A stretch of DNA of 64,000 nt from Actinomycetospora cinnamomea (GTDB taxonomy: Bacteria > Actinomycetota > Actinomycetes > Mycobacteriales > Pseudonocardiaceae): positions 62,001 through 126,000 of the forward strand of contig NZ_QEKW01000008.1 in assembly GCF_003096675.1 (NCBI RefSeq), written 5' to 3'. Shown here piece after piece: positions 26,558 through 36,700 of the stretch. The notes beneath the pieces were generated by a model. The model was given only the letters and a program-made list of their open reading frames with translations. It had not been told where the DNA came from and did no database searches. A program made the position numbers and the translations under genes. The stretch's first letter is position 1. Each line of letters begins with the position of its first letter.

Positions 26558-27860
26558 CATCCCCCGTCGGTCGGTCCAGCGATCGGCGCGGCTGGCCTCG
26601 CTGCCACTGGGCTTCGCGTCCCGGACGGCCGCGGGCTGGGGCCGGCGCCTCGCCGGGGGCGACCAGGGACAGATCTCCGCCGACGTCGCCCGCCGTGGTG
26701 CCGAGCAGCTCTTCGCGGTGCTCGGCGAGCTCAAGGGCGGGGCCATGAAGTTCGGCCAGGCCCTGTCCGTGTTCGAGGCCGCCGTCCCGCCCGAGCTCGC
26801 CGAGCCCTACCGCGAGGCGCTGACCAAGCTGCAGACCGCGGCGCCCCCGATGCCCGTCGCGCGCACCCACCGGGTGCTCGCCGAGCAGTTCGGGCGCGGG
26901 TGGCGCGAGCGCTTCCGCGAGTTCGACGACACCCCCGCGGCCTCGGCCAGCATCGGCCAGGTGCACCGCGCGGTGTGGCACGACGGGCGCGAGGTGGCCG
27001 TCAAGGTGCAGTACCCGGGCGCGGAGGAGGCCGTCATGGCCGACCTGCGCCAGCTGCAGCGCTTCAGCCGCATGGTGCAGCCGCTCGTGCCCGGCATGGA
27101 GATCAAGCCGCTGCTCGCCGAGCTGCACGACCGCATGGCCGAGGAGCTCGACTACCGCGACGAGGCCGACGCCCAGCGCACGTTCGCCGCGGCGTACGAC
27201 GGCGACGAGCACATCACGATCCCGCGGGTCGTCGCGTCGGCGCCCAAGGCCATGGTCTCGGAGTGGGTGACGGGCACACCGCTGTCGGCGATCATCCGCG
27301 CGGGCGAGCCCGAGGAGCGCGACCGCGTCGGGATGCTGCTGGCGCGCTTCCACTTCTCCTCGCCGGCCCGGGTCGGGCTGCTGCACGCCGACCCGCACCC
27401 GGGCAACTTCCAGCTCCTGTCCGACGGGCGGCTCTGCGTGATCGACTTCGGGGCCGTCGCCCGGCTGCCCGACGGGCTGCCCTACGAGCTCGGGCACATG
27501 TTGCGCCTGGCCGTCGAGGACCGCGCCGACGAGCTGCTCGAGCTGCTGCGCGAGCTGAACTTCGTGCTGCCCGGGGTCGAGATGTCCCCGGACGAGGCGA
27601 TGACCTACCTCGGGCCGCTGACCGACCCGCTGCGCACCGAGAAGTTCCACTTCACGCGCGCCTGGATCCGCGGGCAGGCCGAGCGCCTGGGCGACCTGCG
27701 ACGCCCCGAGTTCAACACCGGCCGCGGGCTCAACCTGCCGCCGCAGTACCTGCTGGTGCACCGCGTGACGCTCGCGTCGGTGGCGGTGCTCTGCCAGCTC
27801 GATGCGGAGATCCCGCTGCGCTCGGTCTTCGAGCAGTGGCAGCCCGGCTTCCGCGCCTGA
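26538..27860 (+). CDS. ABC1/UbiB-family atypical kinase
   Basis: This 440-residue protein carries UbiB hallmarks: KGGAMKFGQALS (the KxGQ motif in the N-terminal extension), ASIGQVHRAVW replacing the Gly-rich loop, VAVKVQYPG with the nucleotide Lys, EELDYRDEADAQ, LLHADPHPGNFQL as the catalytic loop and VIDFGAVARL as the metal-binding DFG equivalent. UbiB proteins hydrolyse ATP and support isoprenoid-lipid pathways, so a quinone-related role is possible. It is translated with the upstream ThiF-like gene. The start may be the ATG at 26538 or the GTG at 26547. The next gene on the opposite strand is whiB7, as in M. tuberculosis (Rv3197). Confidence 0.9.
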   Translation: MEIVPDDIPRRSVQRSARLASLPLGFASRTAAGWGRRLAGGDQGQISADVARRGAEQLFAVLGELKGGAMKFGQALSVFEAAVPPELAEPYREALTKLQTAAPPMPVARTHRVLAEQFGRGWRERFREFDDTPAASASIGQVHRAVWHDGREVAVKVQYPGAEEAVMADLRQLQRFSRMVQPLVPGMEIKPLLAELHDRMAEELDYRDEADAQRTFAAAYDGDEHITIPRVVASAPKAMVSEWVTGTPLSAIIRAGEPEERDRVGMLLARFHFSSPARVGLLHADPHPGNFQLLSDGRLCVIDFGAVARLPDGLPYELGHMLRLAVEDRADELLELLRELNFVLPGVEMSPDEAMTYLGPLTDPLRTEKFHFTRAWIRGQAERLGDLRRPEFNTGRGLNLPPQYLLVHRVTLASVAVLCQLDAEIPLRSVFEQWQPGFRA

Positions 27861-27882
27861 CCCGACCCGGGGCTCCCGTGGT

Positions 27883-27935
27883 GGAGCGAGGGACGCCCTG
27901 GCTGCGTGACACGCAGCCAGGGGCTCCCTCGCTCC
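27883..27935. terminator. long bidirectional hairpin between ABC1 kinase and whiB7
   Basis: A 53-nt inverted repeat (GGAGCGAGGGA... and ...TCCCTCGCTCC, then CCCTGGCTGCGTG with CACGCAGCCAGGG) forms a stem of about 24 bp with a 3-nt loop. It ends the two convergent transcripts. Confidence 0.9.
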
Positions 27936-27951
27936 GACCTCGACGGTCGGG

Positions 27952-28320
27952 TCAGGCGACCCCGGCGGCCGCCCGGGCGGCGGCGAGCTCGGCGTCGCGG
28001 GCCAGGTCGGCCTTCGACGGCCGGCCCCGGGGACGCTTGCGGGCGATCACGGCACCCCGGTCGAAGATCTCTCCGCCCCAGACGCCGCAGTACTCCCGCC
28101 GTTCCAGCGCGCCCGCGAGGCAGGCGCGCCGGACGGGGCAGTCACCGCAGAGCACCTTGGCCCGCTCCAGGTCGGCGGGCGTGTCGGAGAACCAGAGGTC
28201 CTCGGCGGCCTGCCGGCACGGCAGGTCGGCGGTGGTGAGCGCGTCGAAGAGGTCGAGGTCGGGGATCCCGGATCCCGTCTCGGGGGCGGACGGGGGAACG
28301 GCGAGTCCGGCGGGGGACAC
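27952..28320 (-). CDS. whiB7: WhiB7 transcriptional regulator of intrinsic antibiotic resistance
   Basis: The GTG at 28320 has GGAGGT 6 nt upstream, giving 122 residues. The four cluster ligands are C35, C58, C61 and C67. GVWGGE (79-84) is the turn that contacts sigma factor, and KRPRGRPSK (95-103) is the AT-hook (RGRP) that distinguishes WhiB7 from other WhiB proteins. The Fe-S protein activates its own promoter and drug-resistance genes when translation is inhibited. Position between the ABC1 kinase and uvrD2 is the same as in mycobacteria. A leader of about 390 nt with an upstream ORF and an attenuator precedes it. Confidence 0.95.
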   Translation of the reverse strand: MSPAGLAVPPSAPETGSGIPDLDLFDALTTADLPCRQAAEDLWFSDTPADLERAKVLCGDCPVRRACLAGALERREYCGVWGGEIFDRGAVIARKRPRGRPSKADLARDAELAAARAAAGVA

Positions 28321-28391
28321 GGTGCTACCTCCGGTTGGCGGGTCGGCGGGGGCCGGGAGCCGCGACAGGAGCGTCGTCACCTCGGGCGACG

Positions 28392-28458
28392 AAGGCCGCG
28401 GTCCCTGAGCGGGTCCGCGGCCTCGTGGGGTCGGGTGGGTTCCCGGGTGTCAGGGACC
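28392..28458 (-). promoter_or_regulatory. whiB7 leader attenuator (terminator and antiterminator alternatives)
   Basis: Read leftward, GAGGCCGCGG (28415-28424) pairs with CCGCGGCCTT (28392-28401) to form a terminator-like hairpin. Its loop contains TCAGGGACC (28400-28408), which can instead pair perfectly with GGTCCCTGA (28450-28458). The two structures share bases and exclude each other. The upstream arm contains the stop codon of the leader ORF, so a terminating ribosome would cover it. Confidence 0.65.
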
Positions 28459-28644
28459 CCACCGACGGGGCGCGGACGTCCGCTGCGGGTCGGTCGGGAG
28501 CAGATCGCGCTGGCGCAGGCGGGAGCTCAACGGCTCCGACACCTGCTGCTCGCACACGACGACGCCGCGCAGCGGCATCGCGACGGTGTGGGAGCGCCAG
28601 CCCGCGACGTGGCTCCCGGTGCCCGCGAAGGTGACGATGCTCAT
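28450..28644 (-). CDS. upstream ORF in whiB7 leader
   Basis: A 64-codon frame starts at the ATG at 28644 (MSIVTFAGTGSHVAGWRSHT...) and ends at a TGA within the antiterminator arm, 130 nt before whiB7. A purine-rich AAGGGGG lies upstream at long spacing. It is probably a regulatory leader peptide: its translation would report ribosome function to the attenuator, as described in general terms for whiB7 leaders. The exact start is uncertain. Confidence 0.55.
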   Translation of the reverse strand: MSIVTFAGTGSHVAGWRSHTVAMPLRGVVVCEQQVSEPLSSRLRQRDLLPTDPQRTSAPRRWGP

Positions 28645-28720
28645 CTCGACGGGCCCCCTTCCTGGTGCCACGTGGCGGTGTGCCGCCCGACCGGCAGCCT
28701 CGTGCGCCGGTGTGCGATCG

Positions 28721-28760
28721 ACCGTAGGGGGAGGCCGCGCGTCGCGGCAACGCATTTTCC
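28721..28760 (-). promoter_or_regulatory. WhiB7-type autoregulated promoter
   Basis: Read leftward: AT-rich GGAAAATG (28753-28760), -35 TTGCCG (28745-28750), 18-bp spacer, -10 TACGGT (28721-28726). An AT-rich stretch immediately upstream of the -35 box is the signature of WhiB7-dependent promoters bound by the AT-hook. The start site would be near 28714, giving a leader of about 390 nt. The whole 28321-28809 gap is occupied by this leader and promoter. Confidence 0.8.
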
Positions 28761-28809
28761 GAGAAGTTCCCGACCGGTTCGCCGAGCGCGGACGGCGGGT
28801 GCCGTCGGC

Positions 28810-30939
28810 CTACGACGCGTGCTCGCGCAGGAGGGTGAGCACCTCGGTGCCGTAGCGCTCGAGCTTCGAGGACCCGATGCCCGGGATGGCGACGAGCCCC
28901 GACGGGTCGTGGGGCCGCTGCTCGGCCAGCGCCATCAGCGTCGCGTCGGTGAACACGACGTACGCGGGCACCGAACGCGCCTTCGCCTCCGCCGAGCGCC
29001 AGGCCTTGAGGGCCTCGAGCAGCTCCTCGTCGACGTCGGAGGGGTGGGTGCTGCAGCGCCCGAGCTTCGCCGACGCCGGGTCGGGCAGCGGCTTGCCGCA
29101 CAGCCGGCACACCGGCTTGCCCCGTGACCCGCCGTCCCCGCGGCCCGTGGGCACGCGCGCGGCCGGGTGCTCGTCGGGCACGAGGCCGTAGAGGAAGCGG
29201 CTGCGCCGCCGTGACCGCCGCCCGCCGGCGTTGCGCGACAGCGCCCACGACAGCCGCAGGTGCACGCGGGCGCGGGTGACGCCGACGTAGAACAGCCGCC
29301 GCTCCTCCTCGATCGCGGCGTCGTCGCCCTCGGCGTGCTGGATGGGCAGCGTGCCGTCGGTGAGCCCGACGAGGAACACGGCGTCCCACTCGAGGCCCTT
29401 GGCCGCGTGCAGCGACGCGAGCGTGACGCCCTGCACGGTCGGCGGGTGCTGGGCCTGCGCGCGGGTGGTGAGCTCCGCGAGGAAGGCGCCCAGGTCGGCG
29501 TCCGGCACGGTCGCGACGAGCTCCTCGGCCAGCTCGGCGAGCGCGCGCAGCGACTCCCAGCGCTGCCGTGCCGCGCCCTGGCCCGCGGCGCCCGCCGGGG
29601 GTTCGTCGGTGAGCCCCTGCTCGCCGAGGACCGCGCGGACCAGCGACACCATGCCCGCGCCGGTGGCGTCCTCGGGTGCCCGCGCGGCCGCGGTGCGCAG
29701 GGCGGCGACGGCCGTGCGGACCTCGGTGCGGCCGAAGAAGCGCTCGCCGCCGCGGACCTGGTAGGCGATGCCGGCGTCACCGAGGGCCTGCTCGTAGACC
29801 TCGGACTGCGCGTTGACCCGGTAGAGCACCGCGATCTCGGCGGGCGGCACGCCGTCGTCGATCAGCTCGCGGACCGCGACCGCCATGGCGGCGGCCTCGG
29901 CGGGCTCGTCGTCGTGCTCGGCGAAGTCCGGCGCCGGCCCGGGCGGGCGCTGGCCCTCGAGGCGCAGCCGCGACCCGGCGGCGCAGCCGCGGGCGGCGCC
30001 GATCACCGTGTTGGCCGCGGCCACGACCTGCGGGGTCGAGCGGTAGTCGCGCACGAGGCGCACGACGGTGGCCTCGGGGAACACGCGGGGGAAGTCCAGC
30101 AGGTAGGACGGGCTGGCCCCGGCGAACGAGTAGATCGTCTGGTTGGCGTCGCCCACCACGGTGAGGTCGTCGCGCCCGCCGAGCCAGGCGCGCAGCAGGC
30201 GGTGCTGCGCGGGGGTGACGTCCTGGAACTCGTCGACGACGAAGCAGCGGTAGCGCTCGTGGAACTCGTGGGCGACCTCGGGGTGCTCCTCGAGGGCTGC
30301 GGCGGTGTGCAGCAGGAGGTCGTCGAAGTCGAGCACCTCGGCGCGGTTCTTCAGCGACTCGTAGGTCGCGTACACCGCCGCCACCTGCTCGACGGGCGCG
30401 GGGACGTCGCGCCCGGCCCTCCCGGCGGCTCCTGCGTAGTCGTCGGCCGGGACGAGCGAGGCCTTGGCCCACTCGATCTCCGAGGCGAGGTCGCGCAGCG
30501 ACTCGCGCGTGGTGGGCGCCCCGGCCCGCTGGGCGGCCTGCCCGACGAGGCGCAGCTTGCCGTCGAGGACCTCCCAGGGCGCCCCGCCGACCACGCGCGG
30601 CCAGAAGTAGCGCAGCTGGCGCAGGGCCGCGGCGTGGAACGTGCGGGCCTGCACCGGCGGGCGCCCGGGCCCGTCGACGCCGAGCGCGCGCAGGCGGGTG
30701 CGCATCTCCCCCGCGGCCCGCGCGGTGAACGTGACCGCGAGTACCTGGCCGGAGCCGACGTGGCCGGCCCCGACGAGGTGGGCGATGCGGCGGGTGATCG
30801 TGCGCGTCTTGCCCGTGCCGGCGCCGGCGAGCACGCACACCGGCCCCCGCGGCGCCAGCACCGCCGCGCGCTGCTCGGGATCCAGCCCCGCCACCGCGTC
30901 CGACCCCGCACCCCCACCCGCACCGTCGCCCCTGCCCAC
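28810..30939 (-). CDS. uvrD2: superfamily 1 DNA helicase UvrD2 with HRDC domain
   Basis: This 709-residue helicase has Walker A AGAGTGKT (38-45), motif [11 protein letters not shown], motif [17 protein letters not shown], motif [21 protein letters not shown] and motif [14 protein letters not shown]. After the motor comes a zinc-type cysteine cluster (CRLCGKPL...GRC) and a C-terminal HRDC domain (about 620-709, ending [21 protein letters not shown]). That order is the UvrD2 architecture of mycobacteria (Rv3198c). It unwinds DNA 3' to 5' in repair. It lies just upstream of the whiB7 promoter on the same strand and diverges from the ABC exporter genes. Confidence 0.94.
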   Translation of the reverse strand: MGRGDGAGGGAGSDAVAGLDPEQRAAVLAPRGPVCVLAGAGTGKTRTITRRIAHLVGAGHVGSGQVLAVTFTARAAGEMRTRLRALGVDGPGRPPVQARTFHAAALRQLRYFWPRVVGGAPWEVLDGKLRLVGQAAQRAGAPTTRESLRDLASEIEWAKASLVPADDYAGAAGRAGRDVPAPVEQVAAVYATYESLKNRAEVLDFDDLLLHTAAALEEHPEVAHEFHERYRCFVVDEFQDVTPAQHRLLRAWLGGRDDLTVVGDANQTIYSFAGASPSYLLDFPRVFPEATVVRLVRDYRSTPQVVAAANTVIGAARGCAAGSRLRLEGQRPPGPAPDFAEHDDEPAEAAAMAVAVRELIDDGVPPAEIAVLYRVNAQSEVYEQALGDAGIAYQVRGGERFFGRTEVRTAVAALRTAAARAPEDATGAGMVSLVRAVLGEQGLTDEPPAGAAGQGAARQRWESLRALAELAEELVATVPDADLGAFLAELTTRAQAQHPPTVQGVTLASLHAAKGLEWDAVFLVGLTDGTLPIQHAEGDDAAIEEERRLFYVGVTRARVHLRLSWALSRNAGGRRSRRRSRFLYGLVPDEHPAARVPTGRGDGGSRGKPVCRLCGKPLPDPASAKLGRCSTHPSDVDEELLEALKAWRSAEAKARSVPAYVVFTDATLMALAEQRPHDPSGLVAIPGIGSSKLERYGTEVLTLLREHAS

Positions 30940-31038
30940 CCCGCCATGCTCTCAATCCGGACCGACGTCCGGGGCCGGGACGGGCCCGGCGCCGAAATGT
31001 CCATGACCACTGTCGGACCCCTCTGTCACGGTGTCGGG

Positions 31039-31998
31039 GTGCCACCTGCCATCGAGGCCGAGGGTCTCGTCAAGCGCTTCGGCGCCACCACCGCGCTCGC
31101 GGGCGCGAGCCTGTCCGCCGCCGAGGGCACCGTGCTCGGCGTGCTGGGTCCCAACGGGGCCGGCAAGACCACCGCCACGCGGGTGCTCGCGACGCTGCTC
31201 ACCCCGGACGAGGGACGGGCCCTCGTGGGCGGCCACGACGTCCTGGTCGAGCCGCACCGGGTGCGCAGCCTGATCGGCCTGACGGGCCAGTACGCCGGGG
31301 TCGACGAGGCGCTCACCGGCACGGAGAACCTCGTGCTCATCGCCCGCCTGCTCGGGCAGCGCCGCGGGGCCGCCCGCGCCCGGGCGGCCGAGCTCCTCGA
31401 GCAGTTCGGGCTCACCGACGCGGGCGGTCGCGCGGCACGCACCTACTCGGGCGGGATGCGCCGCCGGCTCGACCTCGCGGCGTCGCTGGTCGGCCGCCCG
31501 CGCATCCTGTTCCTCGACGAGCCCACCACGGGGCTCGACCCGGCGAGCCGCAACGAGCTGTGGGGCATGGTCCGCACGCTCACCGACGACGGGGTCACGG
31601 TGCTGCTCACCACGCAGTACCTCGAGGAGGCCGACCAGCTGGCCGACGACATCGTCGTCATCGACCGCGGTGCGGTGGTGGCCACGGGCACGCCGGACGA
31701 CCTCAAGGCGCGCGCCGGCGCCGCGGTGCTGCAGATGCGCCCCACCGCGCCCGAGCAGGTGCCGATCGTGGCGCGCGTGGCCGGCGAGGTCGCGGGCGCG
31801 GCGCCGACGGTGGAGCAGGGCACGGTGTCGGTGCCCGCCGGCGACGAGGCGCTCATGCCGGCCGTGGTCCGCCGGCTCGACGACGTCGGGGTGCGGCTGG
31901 CCGAGCTGACCCTGCGCCGCGCGACGCTCGACGAGGTCTTCCTCGCGCTCACGGGCCACCGCGCGGTCACCCAGGACGACGCCAAGGAGGCGGTGTGA
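31039..31998 (+). CDS. DrrA-type ABC exporter ATPase
   Basis: This 319-residue ATPase has Walker A LGPNGAGKTTA, signature YSGGMRRRLDLAASLVG and Walker B ILFLDEPTTGLDP, followed by the switch segment TTQYLEEADQLAD that is typical of DrrA drug/lipid exporters. The C-terminal domain of about 90 residues (VLQMRPTAPEQ to the end) is also DrrA-like. The GTG at 31039 is chosen because it begins IEAEGLVKRFG just after; ATGs at 30997 and 31003 are possible. Its stop overlaps the permease start (GTGTGAGC). The substrate is unknown. It is an insertion relative to the mycobacterial gene order. Confidence 0.88.
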   Translation: MPPAIEAEGLVKRFGATTALAGASLSAAEGTVLGVLGPNGAGKTTATRVLATLLTPDEGRALVGGHDVLVEPHRVRSLIGLTGQYAGVDEALTGTENLVLIARLLGQRRGAARARAAELLEQFGLTDAGGRAARTYSGGMRRRLDLAASLVGRPRILFLDEPTTGLDPASRNELWGMVRTLTDDGVTVLLTTQYLEEADQLADDIVVIDRGAVVATGTPDDLKARAGAAVLQMRPTAPEQVPIVARVAGEVAGAAPTVEQGTVSVPAGDEALMPAVVRRLDDVGVRLAELTLRRATLDEVFLALTGHRAVTQDDAKEAV

Positions 31999-32828
31999 GC
32001 ACCATCCGGGATCTGCCGGACACGGCGGCGCCGACGGTGCGCGCGGGCGACCCGCCGCGGCGCGTCACGCCCGCGCAGTGGGCCGGCCAGTCCGTCACGA
32101 TGGCCTGGCGCAGCATCGTCCAGATCAAGCACAACCCCTCCGAGCTGCTCGACCTGTCGATCCAGCCGATCATGTTCGTGCTGCTGTTCACGTTCGTGTT
32201 CGGCGGGGCGATCAGCGGCTCCGCGGACGACTACCTGCAGTTCGCGCTGGGCGGGCTCATCGCGCAGAACGCGCTGTTCCTCACCATCTACACGGCCACC
32301 GGCCTGGCCACCGACCTGCAGAAGGGCACCTTCGACCGGTTCCGGAGCCTGCCGATCGCCCGGTCCGCGCCGCTGACGGGGCGCATCCTCGGTGACGTGC
32401 TGCGCCAGCTCTGGTCGCTGGTCGTGCTGCTCGCGATCGGGGTGGTCCTCGGGTTCCGCATCACCACGAGCCCGCTGGCCGTGGTCGCCGCCTTCGGCCT
32501 GCTCGTCGCGTTCAGCGTGGCGTTCTCCTGGACGTCGGTGCTGCTCGGCGTGCTCGCGCGCGACCCCGAGAAGGTTCAGATCTACGGGTTCACCGTGCTC
32601 TTCCCGCTGACCTTCGCCAGCAACGCGTTCGCCCCGACCCGGACGATGCCGGGGTGGCTGCAGGCGTGGGTGTCGATCAACCCCGTGTCGCGGATGGCCG
32701 ACGCGCTGCGCGGGCTGCTCGTCGGCGGGCCGGTCGCGGCCAACGCGGTCGCGACGCTGCTGTGGGGCGTCGCCTTCGCGGCGGTGTTCGGCCCGCTCGC
32801 GGTGTGGGCGTTGCGCACGCGGGTGTGA
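31995..32828 (+). CDS. DrrB-type ABC-2 exporter permease
   Basis: This 277-residue protein has six membrane segments of the ABC-2 type. LLDLSIQPIMFVLLFTFVFGG is the first, and DLQKGTFDRFRSLPIARSAPLTGR is the conserved cytoplasmic loop that touches the ATPase. FASNAFAPTRTMPGWLQAWVSINPVSRMADALR is the conserved outer segment. It forms a heteromeric exporter with the ATPase encoded immediately upstream by translational overlap. Confidence 0.88.
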   Translation: MSTIRDLPDTAAPTVRAGDPPRRVTPAQWAGQSVTMAWRSIVQIKHNPSELLDLSIQPIMFVLLFTFVFGGAISGSADDYLQFALGGLIAQNALFLTIYTATGLATDLQKGTFDRFRSLPIARSAPLTGRILGDVLRQLWSLVVLLAIGVVLGFRITTSPLAVVAAFGLLVAFSVAFSWTSVLLGVLARDPEKVQIYGFTVLFPLTFASNAFAPTRTMPGWLQAWVSINPVSRMADALRGLLVGGPVAANAVATLLWGVAFAAVFGPLAVWALRTRV

Positions 32829-32832
32829 GCCC

Positions 32833-33585
32833 CTACCGGGTCCGGCGCCGGTACTGGCCGGGCGTCTCCCCCGCCAGGCGGGCGAACTGCCGGGTGAAGG
32901 CCGGCTGGTCGTGGAAGCCGCACGCCGCCGCGATCTCGGCCAGCGGCACGCTCGTGCCCGTGAGCAGGGCCCGCGCGTGGTCGATCCGGGTGCGCAGCAC
33001 GAACTGTGTCGGCGCGAGCCCGAACACCCGGCGCATGCGCCGCTCGAGGGTGGAGGTGGAGCAGCCGGCCGCAGCCGCCATCTCCTCCACCCGCGGCGGC
33101 CGGTCCGGCCGGGACGCGGCCAGCTCGACGGCCCGGGCGAGCGCGGGCAGGCCCGGGTCGGAGTCCTCCGGGCTGCGGAGATCCTCCGACACGCTGACCA
33201 CGCCGACCACCGCGTCCGGGCCGTGCACCGGGATCTTCGTCGTGACGTACCAGCCGGCGGTGCCGCGGCCGCGGCGGATCAGCTCGAGCTCGTGGCGCAG
33301 GGGGCGCCCCGTGGCCAGCACCGCGGCGTCCTGCTCCTCGTACCGCTCGGCCAGGGCGGGGGCGAACAGGTCGCTCGCCCGGCGACCCACGACGGCCGCC
33401 CGGGTCCGCTCGTTCGTGCGGCGGACGAACGCCTCGTTGACGTCGGTGTAGCGGCCCTGTGCGTCCTTCGCGCAGAACATCACCCCGGTGAGCTCGCCGA
33501 ACAGCTCGAGCAGGGCCTCGGTCGAGGGCGGGGCTGACGGCGGGGCGGGCGGCGGGGCGGGCGGTGGGGCGGGCGGTGGGGGCAC
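32833..33585 (-). CDS. PAS domain - AraC family transcriptional regulator
   Basis: This 250-residue protein begins with a Pro-rich tract (PPPPAPPPAPPPAPP, repeat-encoded), then a PAS sensor domain (about 25-125: FGELTGVMFCAKDAQGRYTDVNEAF) and two AraC helix-turn-helix motifs (VEEMAAAAGCSTSTLERRMRRVFG and LAEIAAACGFHDQPAFTRQFARLAGETP). It is divergent from putA 116 bp away and convergent with the exporter. Control of putA is a reasonable inference. The GTG at 33585 is the probable start. Confidence 0.85.
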   Translation of the reverse strand: MPPPPAPPPAPPPAPPSAPPSTEALLELFGELTGVMFCAKDAQGRYTDVNEAFVRRTNERTRAAVVGRRASDLFAPALAERYEEQDAAVLATGRPLRHELELIRRGRGTAGWYVTTKIPVHGPDAVVGVVSVSEDLRSPEDSDPGLPALARAVELAASRPDRPPRVEEMAAAAGCSTSTLERRMRRVFGLAPTQFVLRTRIDHARALLTGTSVPLAEIAAACGFHDQPAFTRQFARLAGETPGQYRRRTR

Positions 33586-33701
33586 CCGCCGAGCATGCCC
33601 CTGCCGCGCCGGGCCCGAGCGGTGGCCGTGGTGCCGATCCCGCGGCCGGAGCGCCGAATCCGGACAAGACCCCGCCGGGTGGTCGGGGCCACCATGGACC
33701 C

Positions 33702-36700
33702 ATGACCGAGCAGCTCGCGCCCGTCCCCGGGAGCACCGGCGGCATCCCCGACGACCTCGTCGAGCGGGCGGTCGCCCGCGCCGACCAGTGGGCGCGCGCC
33801 GGGGCCGCCGCGACGGGCGACGACCCGGGGCCGTCGGCGCAGCTCGCGGCGCTGATGCACGACCCGGACGGCGTCGACTTCACCCTGCGCTTCGTCGACC
33901 GTGTCGCCCGTCCCGAGGACCACGGCGTCGCCGCTCGCGAGCTCGCTCGTCTCACCGGCCCCGGCGCGCCCCTGCCGTCGTTCGTCGGCGGGGCGGACCG
34001 GGCGCTGCTGCGGGCCGGCGCGGTGCTCGCGCCCCGGGCACCGCACGTGGTGGTGCCGCTCGCACGGCGTCGGCTGCGGCAGCTGGTCGGGCACCTCATC
34101 GTGGACGCAGGCGGCCGCGGGCTCACGCGGCGGCTGCAGGAGGCCCGCGACGAGGGCTTCCGGCTCAACCTCAACCTGCTCGGCGAGGCGGTGCTGGGCG
34201 AGGACGAGGCCGATCGGCGGCTCGCGCGCACGATGGACCTGCTGCGCCGCGACGACGTCGACTACGTGTCGGTGAAGGCGTCGTCGGTGGCGAGCCAGCT
34301 CGTGCCGTGGGACCTCGAGGGCAGCCGTGACCGGCTCGTCGAGCGCCTCACCCCGCTGTACCGGCTGGCGCGGGAGACGGGGTCGTTCGTGAACCTCGAC
34401 ATGGAGGAGTACAAGGACCTCGACCTCACGGTCGCCCTGTTCACCACGCTGCTGGCGCGGCCGGAGTTCCACGACCTCCCGGCGGGGATCGTGCTGCAGG
34501 CCTACCTCCCCGACTCGGTGGGAGCGCTGGAGGAGCTCGCGGCGTTCGCCCGCGAGCGGGTCGCCGCGGGCGGGGCGCCGATCAAGGTGCGGCTGGTGAA
34601 GGGTGCCAACCTGTCGATGGAGCAGGTCGACGCCGAGCTGCACGACTGGCCGCAGGCCCCGTACCCCACCAAGGCCGAGGTCGACGCGAACTACGTGCGG
34701 CTGCTCGACCGCGCGATCGGCGGTGACCTCACCGACGCCCTGCGCCTCGGGGTCGCGAGCCACCACCTGCACCACGTCGCCCTGGCCGTCGAGCTCGCCG
34801 CCGACCGCGGGGCCGAGCGTCAGCTCGACGTCGAGATGCTGCAGGGCATGGCGCCGGCGCAGGCCCGGGTGGTGGCGCGCGACGTCCGGGAGCAGCTCGT
34901 GCTCTACACCCCGGTGGTGCACGCCGGCGACTTCGACGCCGCCGTCTCCTACCTCGTGCGCCGCCTCGAGGAGAACGCGTCGCCGGAGAACTACCTCTAC
35001 GCGCTGTTCTCGGACGCCGGCCCGGCGTCGTACGAGGAGCGGTTCCGCGCGTCGGTACGCGACCGCGACGCGGTGCCGGCCACGCCTCGTCGGACGCAGG
35101 ACCGCGCGACGGAGACGCCGACGATCCCGGGGACCTTCCGCAACGAGCCCGACACCGACCCCTCGCTCGCCGCCAACCGCGACTGGGCCCGGCGGGCGAT
35201 CGGCGCGCCGGTGCCGCGGGTCCGCGAGCCGGAGCTCACCGACCCCGACGCCGTGGACCACGTCGTCGACCGGGCCGCCGCGTCCCCCTGGAGCGAGCGC
35301 TCGCCCGGCGAGCGGGCGGCCGTGCTCCGCGACGCCGCCCGGGCCCTCGTCGCGGCTCGCGGTGAGCTGCTCTCGGTCATGGTCGGCGAGGCGGGCAAGA
35401 CGATCGCCGAGGCCGACCCGGAGATCTCCGAGGCCGTCGACTTCGCGGCCTACTACGCCGACCGGGCCGCCGAGCTCGAGGGCGCGCCCTTCACACCCGA
35501 CCGCGTCGTGGTCGTCACCCCTCCTTGGAACTTCCCGATCGCCATCCCGCTCGGCGGGTGCGTGGCCGCGCTGGCCGCCGGGGCGTCCGTGGTCATCAAG
35601 CCGGCGCCGCAGGTGCGGGCGTGCGCCGAGGTCGGCGTCGCCGCCCTGCACCGCGGCGGCGTCCCGGCCGACGCCCTGCAGCTCGTGCACACCGACGAGG
35701 GGGACGCGGGGCGCCGGTTGATCACGCATCCGTCGGTGGACCACGTCGTGCTCACCGGCGCGTCGCAGACCGCGGAGCTCTTCCGGTCGTGGCGCCCCGA
35801 CCTGCGCCTCGTCGCCGAGACCAGCGGCAAGAACGCGCTGGTGATCACCCCGAGCGCCGACCCCGACCTCGCCGTCGCCGACCTCGTCCGCTCCGCCTTC
35901 GGCCACGCCGGGCAGAAGTGTTCGGCCGCGTCGCTGGCGATCCTCGTCGGCTCGGTGGCCTCGACGCGCACGCCCGCCGGCCAGCGGTTCCACCGCCAGC
36001 TCGTCGACGCCGTCCGCACCCTGCGCGTCGGCCGGGGCACCGACCCGTCGACGACGATGGGCCCGCTCATCGGCCCGCCCGACGAGAAGCTGGAGCGGGC
36101 CCTGACCCGCCTGGACCCGGGCGAGCGGTGGCTCGTCGAACCCCGTCGCCTCGAGGACACGCTCTGGACACCGGGGGTGAAGGAGCCCGTGGCCGCGGGC
36201 TCCTGGTTCCACCGCACCGAGTGTTTCGGCCCGGTGCTGGGGCTGATGCACGCGGCGACGCTCGACGAGGCGCTCGAGCTCCAGAACGCCACCGGCTACG
36301 GGCTCACCGGCGGGCTGCACGCACTCGACCCCGACGAGATCGCCCACTGGACCGCGCGGGTCGAGGTCGGCAACGCCTACGTCAACCGCCACATCACCGG
36401 CGCGATCGTCCAGCGGCAGTCGTTCGGGGGCTGGAAGGGCTCGGTCGTGGGACCGGGCGCCAAACCGGGCGGACCGAACTACGTCGCCCAGTTCGGCACG
36501 TGGCACGACGGTCCGCTCGAGGCGCTGGCGTCGGCACCACTGTCCACGCCGGTCGCGGACCTGCTGGCGACGGCGGCCCGGGAGTCGGGGCCGGACGACC
36601 TGACGTGGCTGCGCGCCGCGGCCGGGTCGGACGCCGCGGCGTGGCGCGACGAGTTCGCCGTCGAGCACGACCCGACCGGCCTGCGGGCGGAGGCCAACGT

